Source of the DNA: JBMZCV01 sp049613665
GTDB taxonomy: Bacteria > Bacteroidota > Bacteroidia > Chitinophagales > UBA2359
Direction: 5' to 3'
Length of the DNA stretch: 9,965 nt
Assembly (NCBI GenBank): GCA_049613665.1
Contig: JBMZCV010000184.1
Span: 1 to 9,965, forward strand
Made by a program: the position numbers and the translations under genes. How positions within the stretch are numbered: the first letter of the stretch is position 1; every line of letters starts with the position of its first letter. Positions 6,942-9,965 of this stretch are shown piece by piece. The notes beneath the pieces are model-generated. The model worked only from the letters and a program-made list of their open reading frames with translations. It had not been told where the DNA came from and ran no database searches.

Positions 6942-7248
6942 AATTTTCTTTTCCATAGACTCGCAGTTTCAAAACAGCACAAAAATTTTCTTTTCCATAG
7001 ACTCGAAGCTTCGCAACGACATAAAAATTTTCTTTTACATAGACTCGCAGCTTCACAACAGCATAAAAGTTTTCTTTTGCATAGGTTTGCAACTGCACAA
7101 TAGTACAAAAGTTTTCTTTTACATAGACTCGCAGTTTCAAAACAGCACAAAAGTTTTCTTTTACATAGATTCGCAGCTTCGCAACGACATAAAAGTTTTC
7201 TTTTACATAGGCTCGTAGCTTCGCAACGCACAAAAGTTTTTTTGCATA
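6939..7248. repeat. 42-bp tandem repeat array (seven full copies and one partial)
   Basis: Units start at 6939, 6981, 7023, 7065, 7107, 7149, 7191 and 7232. The spacing is exactly 42 bases except for the last step, which is 41. The conserved part is aaaa(a/g)ttttctttt(a/c/g)catag followed by a variant of actcgcagctt; the last ten or so bases vary more (for example tcgcaacgacat against tcaaaacagcac). Copies 1-2 and 5-6 show the same order of variants, hinting at duplication of a four-unit block. The period is a multiple of three, so three overlapping frames stay open across it on both strands (about 100-118 codons each). I treat these as by-products of the repeat. Several units can form a short hairpin, taaaag-tttt-ctttta. 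Confidence 0.9.
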
Positions 7249-7297
7249 AAAAAAGGCACAATCCATTTTTACATGAATTGCACCTAATTGGTTACCT

Positions 7298-7314
7298 AAC
7301 AGATAAAGTCTGTT
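7298..7314. other. small hairpin just downstream of the adhesin stop codon
   Basis: aacaga (7298-7303) and tctgtt (7309-7314) form a 6-bp stem with a 5-base loop, 12 bases beyond the adhesin stop at 7327. The T-rich side faces the plus strand, so as a terminator it is oriented against the adhesin transcript. No better terminator for the adhesin is visible before the 42-bp array. Confidence 0.3.
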
Positions 7315-7326
7315 TTTGTGTTTTTC

Positions 7327-9965
7327 TTACTGCTTCAAAAGCTTTGTCGCTACTGTTTCGTTTTTCGTTTCCAAAACAACAGTATATAAACCACTTGCAT
7401 ATTTAGATACATCTATTGCAACTTGATTGCTTTTGGCTGTGTCTAAGTTTATCAAATTTTGAGTAAATATTATTTTTCCTACCAAATCATACACTATGAT
7501 AGTGGCTTCGCTGGTTTGGCTCACAAAATTTAAATATGCCTTTTGCGTAGCTGGCTGTGGATAAATATCTATGATTTGCAAGCTTGCACTATTTTCTATT
7601 GGTGCTACTTCTTTTCCAGCACCGTTATCGCTTTCGTTATCTGCCGCACAATCATCGGTTACATTTATCGTAATATTGATGGTGTCACACAAACCAAAAT
7701 TGTTGCAGCCAATAATAGTCATCACTTCGCTACCTGCAAATAGTGGTAAGGCTGTATAACGCACACAACCATCGTCTTGCAAATAAACACTACAATTGTA
7801 GGTTGTTTCGACATCTACTATCGTGATATTATCGTTTGCATCTAAGTTACAAAACTCTGGACAAACGAAAATCGGTGTAATTGGTTCGGCACAAAGGCTA
7901 TATTCATTAGAACAATCGGTGTTGTCTATCACATCAATGAAAACAACGGCCATGTCACAATTGTTTTCAGTATCGCAAATTTGATACACAAAATTATCTT
8001 CGCCTTCATAATCTGCATTCGGTGTGTAAGTAAGTATGCCATCAACTAAGGTAACTGTACCATTTAATGGCTGTGTGAATGAAGTTACTGTCAATTCGTC
8101 ATTGTCGGCATCAGTATCATTTTCCAATACATCAATATTTATAGCTATTCCATTGACTGCGGTAGCATAGTCGGTCTCAGCAATAGGTGCTTCGTTTTCG
8201 TTACATGTTCCTACTTCAAGATGCACATAAACAGTATCGCAAGCAAATTCATCGCAACCAACTATCTCAATGATGTCGCTGCCTTCAAACAATGGCAAAG
8301 CGGTGTATTGTATGCAGCCATCGACAAGTGCAAGACTGCAACTAAATGTCGTTGAAGCATCTACGATTGCATAGTTATCGGTTGGCAAACAGAAAGTCGG
8401 ACAAACTAAAATAGGTACTAATGGTTCGGCACAAATATTTGCTTCAAAAGCATCGCAAGGTGTGGTGTCGGCATTTACTTCAATAACTGCAATAGCGGTG
8501 TTACACAAACCACAATCGTTGCAAGCCTCATAAGTAATAGTGTTTATGCCGCTAAAGTTGGCATCTGGCACATAAGAAATTTCATTACCTATCATGGTTG
8601 TTTCTCCATTGGTCGCAGCTTCTACAATATTTATAGTAAGTGTTTGGTCGCAAGTGTATTGGTCATTGTTTGCCACAGGTATCAAAATGCCTTCTAAGCC
8701 AACTTCTGTATTAATGGTTTGACCATTTATAGTAACACTATTGGCATCAATCAACGCAATGTCGTCTGCTAATGTTGGCATGAAACAACCTACTTGTATG
8801 ATAAAGGTTTCTTCACGACACATATTCACATTTTCTGTTTCGCAAACCATCATTGTTATCGTAGCTGTTCCTTCGAAAAGTACTGGGTCATAAATCATAC
8901 AATTGTCGTTGCTCAAGCTTAAACTTCCTGCACTTGCGGTCGATTGGGCTACATCAATATGTTCTGTTGCCTCCTCTATGTCAATGCAAATTTCGGTTGT
9001 CGTTTCTGCATCTAAACACAAACTTGTCGGTGTTTCGTCTGGCACAATGATGCTTGGCAAAACAGTAATGACTACGCTGGCTTCATCACAATTGTTTTCG
9101 TCGTCGCAAGCCGTGTAAGTGATAATTTCAACTCCTGCAAAACCTTCGTTTGGTGTATAAGTAAGTACGCCTGTTTCTGGATTGACTTCTACTGTTCCAT
9201 TTTCTGGTTGTTCGAGTATCGCAACCGTTGTTGGGTCAATGTTGTCATCATCATTTCCTATGATGTCGATTTGTGTAGCAATACCTGCTACTGCTCCAAC
9301 TTCGTCGTCGGTAGTTGAGCTTTCTGCCGTTACTTCGATAAACACCATTGCAGTTACACAATCTGAAATATCGTCTAGCTCACAAATCTCATATAATAAG
9401 CTATCTGTTCCAATAAAACCATTGTTTGGCGTATAAACAAGTTCATCATTTTCTACGGTAAATGTTCCATTTTGTGGAGCATCAATAACATTCAAAGTAC
9501 TTGCATCAATATTCGTGTCGTTGTCTAAAACATTTATTGATACTAATGTATTTTCTAGTGTGCTTGAAAAATCATTTTCTGCCATCGGATGAGTTTCTGC
9601 TGTCACTTCAATAAATACCATTGCAGTTACACAATCCGAAATATCGTCTAGCTCACAAATCTCATATAGTAAGCTATCTGTTCCAACAAAACCATTATTT
9701 GGCGTATAAACAAGTTCATCATTTTCTACGGTAAATGTTCCATTTTGTGGAGCATCAATAACATTCAAAGTGCTTGCATCAATATTGGTGTCATTCTCTA
9801 AAACATTTATTGATACTAATGTATTTTCTAATGTACTTGAAAAATCATTTTCTGCCATTGGATGAGTTTCTGCTGTTACTTCGATAAATACCATTGCAGT
9901 TATACAGTCCGAAATATCGTCTAGCTCACAAATCTCATATAATAAGCTATCTGTTCCAATAAAAC
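7327..9965 (-). CDS. large repeat adhesin-like surface protein with T9SS type A sorting domain (5' end beyond the window)
   Basis: 878 complete codons are visible and the frame is open at the right edge, so the ATG at 9894 is only an internal Met of a repeat. From the N-terminal side, two complete near-identical 91-residue Ig/cadherin-like modules (tandem-95 type, with VLENDTNIDAS, NGTFTVENDELVYTPNNGF and YEIC) and part of a third lie at 9321-9965. Next comes a diverged module of the same fold (about 9057-9320), a Cys-rich module (8791-9024), another Ig-like one (8473-8787), Cys-rich (8209-8457), Ig-like (7924-8205), Cys-rich (7651-7917), and finally the T9SS type A domain (7330-7581). The usual YPNPA of that domain reads YPQPA here, while YASGLYTVVL is intact. 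The product should be a long, cysteine-stabilised rod outside the cell, acting in adhesion or surface layers. There is no catalytic motif. The repeats often mislead assemblers, so the true number of copies upstream is unknown. Confidence 0.93.
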   Translation of the reverse strand, partial: FIGTDSLLYEICELDDISDCITAMVFIEVTAETHPMAENDFSSTLENTLVSINVLENDTNIDASTLNVIDAPQNGTFTVENDELVYTPNNGFVGTDSLLYEICELDDISDCVTAMVFIEVTAETHPMAENDFSSTLENTLVSINVLDNDTNIDASTLNVIDAPQNGTFTVENDELVYTPNNGFIGTDSLLYEICELDDISDCVTAMVFIEVTAESSTTDDEVGAVAGIATQIDIIGNDDDNIDPTTVAILEQPENGTVEVNPETGVLTYTPNEGFAGVEIITYTACDDENNCDEASVVITVLPSIIVPDETPTSLCLDAETTTEICIDIEEATEHIDVAQSTASAGSLSLSNDNCMIYDPVLFEGTATITMMVCETENVNMCREETFIIQVGCFMPTLADDIALIDANSVTINGQTINTEVGLEGILIPVANNDQYTCDQTLTINIVEAATNGETTMIGNEISYVPDANFSGINTITYEACNDCGLCNTAIAVIEVNADTTPCDAFEANICAEPLVPILVCPTFCLPTDNYAIVDASTTFSCSLALVDGCIQYTALPLFEGSDIIEIVGCDEFACDTVYVHLEVGTCNENEAPIAETDYATAVNGIAINIDVLENDTDADNDELTVTSFTQPLNGTVTLVDGILTYTPNADYEGEDNFVYQICDTENNCDMAVVFIDVIDNTDCSNEYSLCAEPITPIFVCPEFCNLDANDNITIVDVETTYNCSVYLQDDGCVRYTALPLFAGSEVMTIIGCNNFGLCDTINITINVTDDCAADNESDNGAGKEVAPIENSASLQIIDIYPQPATQKAYLNFVSQTSEATIIVYDLVGKIIFTQNLINLDTAKSNQVAIDVSKYASGLYTVVLETKNETVATKLLKQ
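7651..7917 (-). other. Cys-rich module of the adhesin, copy nearest the C-terminus
   Basis: About 89 residues. It shares with 8209-8457 the pattern CAEPxxPIxVCPxFC, then IVDxxTTxxCS, DGCxxYTALPLFxGS, IxGCxxFxxCDT. Six or more cysteines keep their positions, so disulfides are likely after export. I do not recognise the family. Confidence 0.6.
8209..8457 (-). other. Cys-rich module of the adhesin, middle copy
   Basis: About 83 residues, beginning with C-x7-CAEPLVPILVCPTFC and carrying DGCIQYTALPLFEGS and GCDEFACDT. It is clearly homologous to 7651-7917 and separated from it by one Ig-like module. A more distant relative lies at 8791-9024 (DNCMIYDPVLFEGTATI and CREETFIIQV), so the module has expanded within this protein. 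Confidence 0.6.
9321..9965 (-). repeat. 273-bp tandem repeat within the adhesin gene
   Basis: Units are 9349-9621 and 9622-9894, a third is cut by the right edge (9895-9965), and a partial copy covers 9321-9348. By eye the two full units differ at about 13 of 273 bases, and only two of those changes alter the protein (E/D in VL(E/D)NDTN and V/I in GF(V/I)GTD). The 71 visible bases of the third differ from the second at four positions. The array continues beyond the window. Confidence 0.93.

Noticed and set aside
6939..7248. CRISPR array
   Set aside because: The units are contiguous 42-bp repeats with graded differences throughout, not identical repeats separated by unrelated spacers, and no cas genes are near.
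6905..7266. Three overlapping open frames (minus strand 118 and 115 codons, plus strand 102 codons) across the 42-bp array as repeat proteins
   Set aside because: The 42-bp period keeps any frame open if one unit lacks stops, and frames on both strands are open at once. Differences between units change residues in these frames about as often as not. No promoter or signal supports any of them, though the minus-strand frame starting at 7266 cannot be fully excluded.
9892..9894. ATG at 9894 as the start of the adhesin
   Set aside because: The frame stays open to the window edge and the Met is an internal residue of each 91-residue repeat (CVTAMVFIEV).

Overview
The window looks like part of a Bacteroidota chromosome. 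Three neighbouring minus-strand proteins end in the type IX secretion (T9SS) type A sorting domain, which is confined to that phylum. A promoter-like pair TTTG / TAnnTTTG, the typical Bacteroidota form, lies in front of the ABC permease gene. The DNA is AT-rich and recognisable Shine-Dalgarno sequences are scarce. Genus and species cannot be told from this sequence.

Layout, left to right. Positions 1-506 hold the edge of an unidentified plus-strand reading frame, one copy of a short dispersed repeat, and a plus-strand open frame (79-564) that lacks a normal start at its upstream end and runs into the next gene; it may be a gene remnant. Positions 507-1742 (minus) encode a MacB/FtsX-type ABC permease with its own promoter. 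A perfect 16-bp stem terminator (1845-1892) separates it from 1918-3393 (minus), a secreted protein of seven propeller-like repeats with a T9SS signal. A perfect 20-bp stem hairpin (3411-3454) fills most of the short gap to 3458-6598 (minus), a secreted M43 (pappalysin/cytophagalysin-like) zinc metalloprotease fused to a long parallel beta-helix and a T9SS signal. Its signal-peptide region contains a run of nine G.

The 728-bp gap 6599-7326 is noncoding as far as can be seen. It holds an imperfect palindrome, a second copy of the short dispersed repeat, a small inverted repeat and an array of seven full plus one partial copies of a 42-bp unit. From 7327 to the right edge (minus, 5' end missing) is a large surface adhesin-like protein. 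It has near-identical 91-residue Ig/cadherin-like repeats (273 bp at DNA level), then alternating Ig-like and cysteine-rich modules, then a T9SS signal.

The three T9SS cargo genes share orientation and probably all act at or outside the outer membrane (protease, adhesin, propeller protein). The hairpins between them suggest they are not one simple operon. The most interesting items are the G9 tract whose length decides whether the protease is made, the 42-bp array with a period of four helical turns, the unrecognised cysteine-rich module repeated in the adhesin, and the large hairpin directly in front of the propeller gene.
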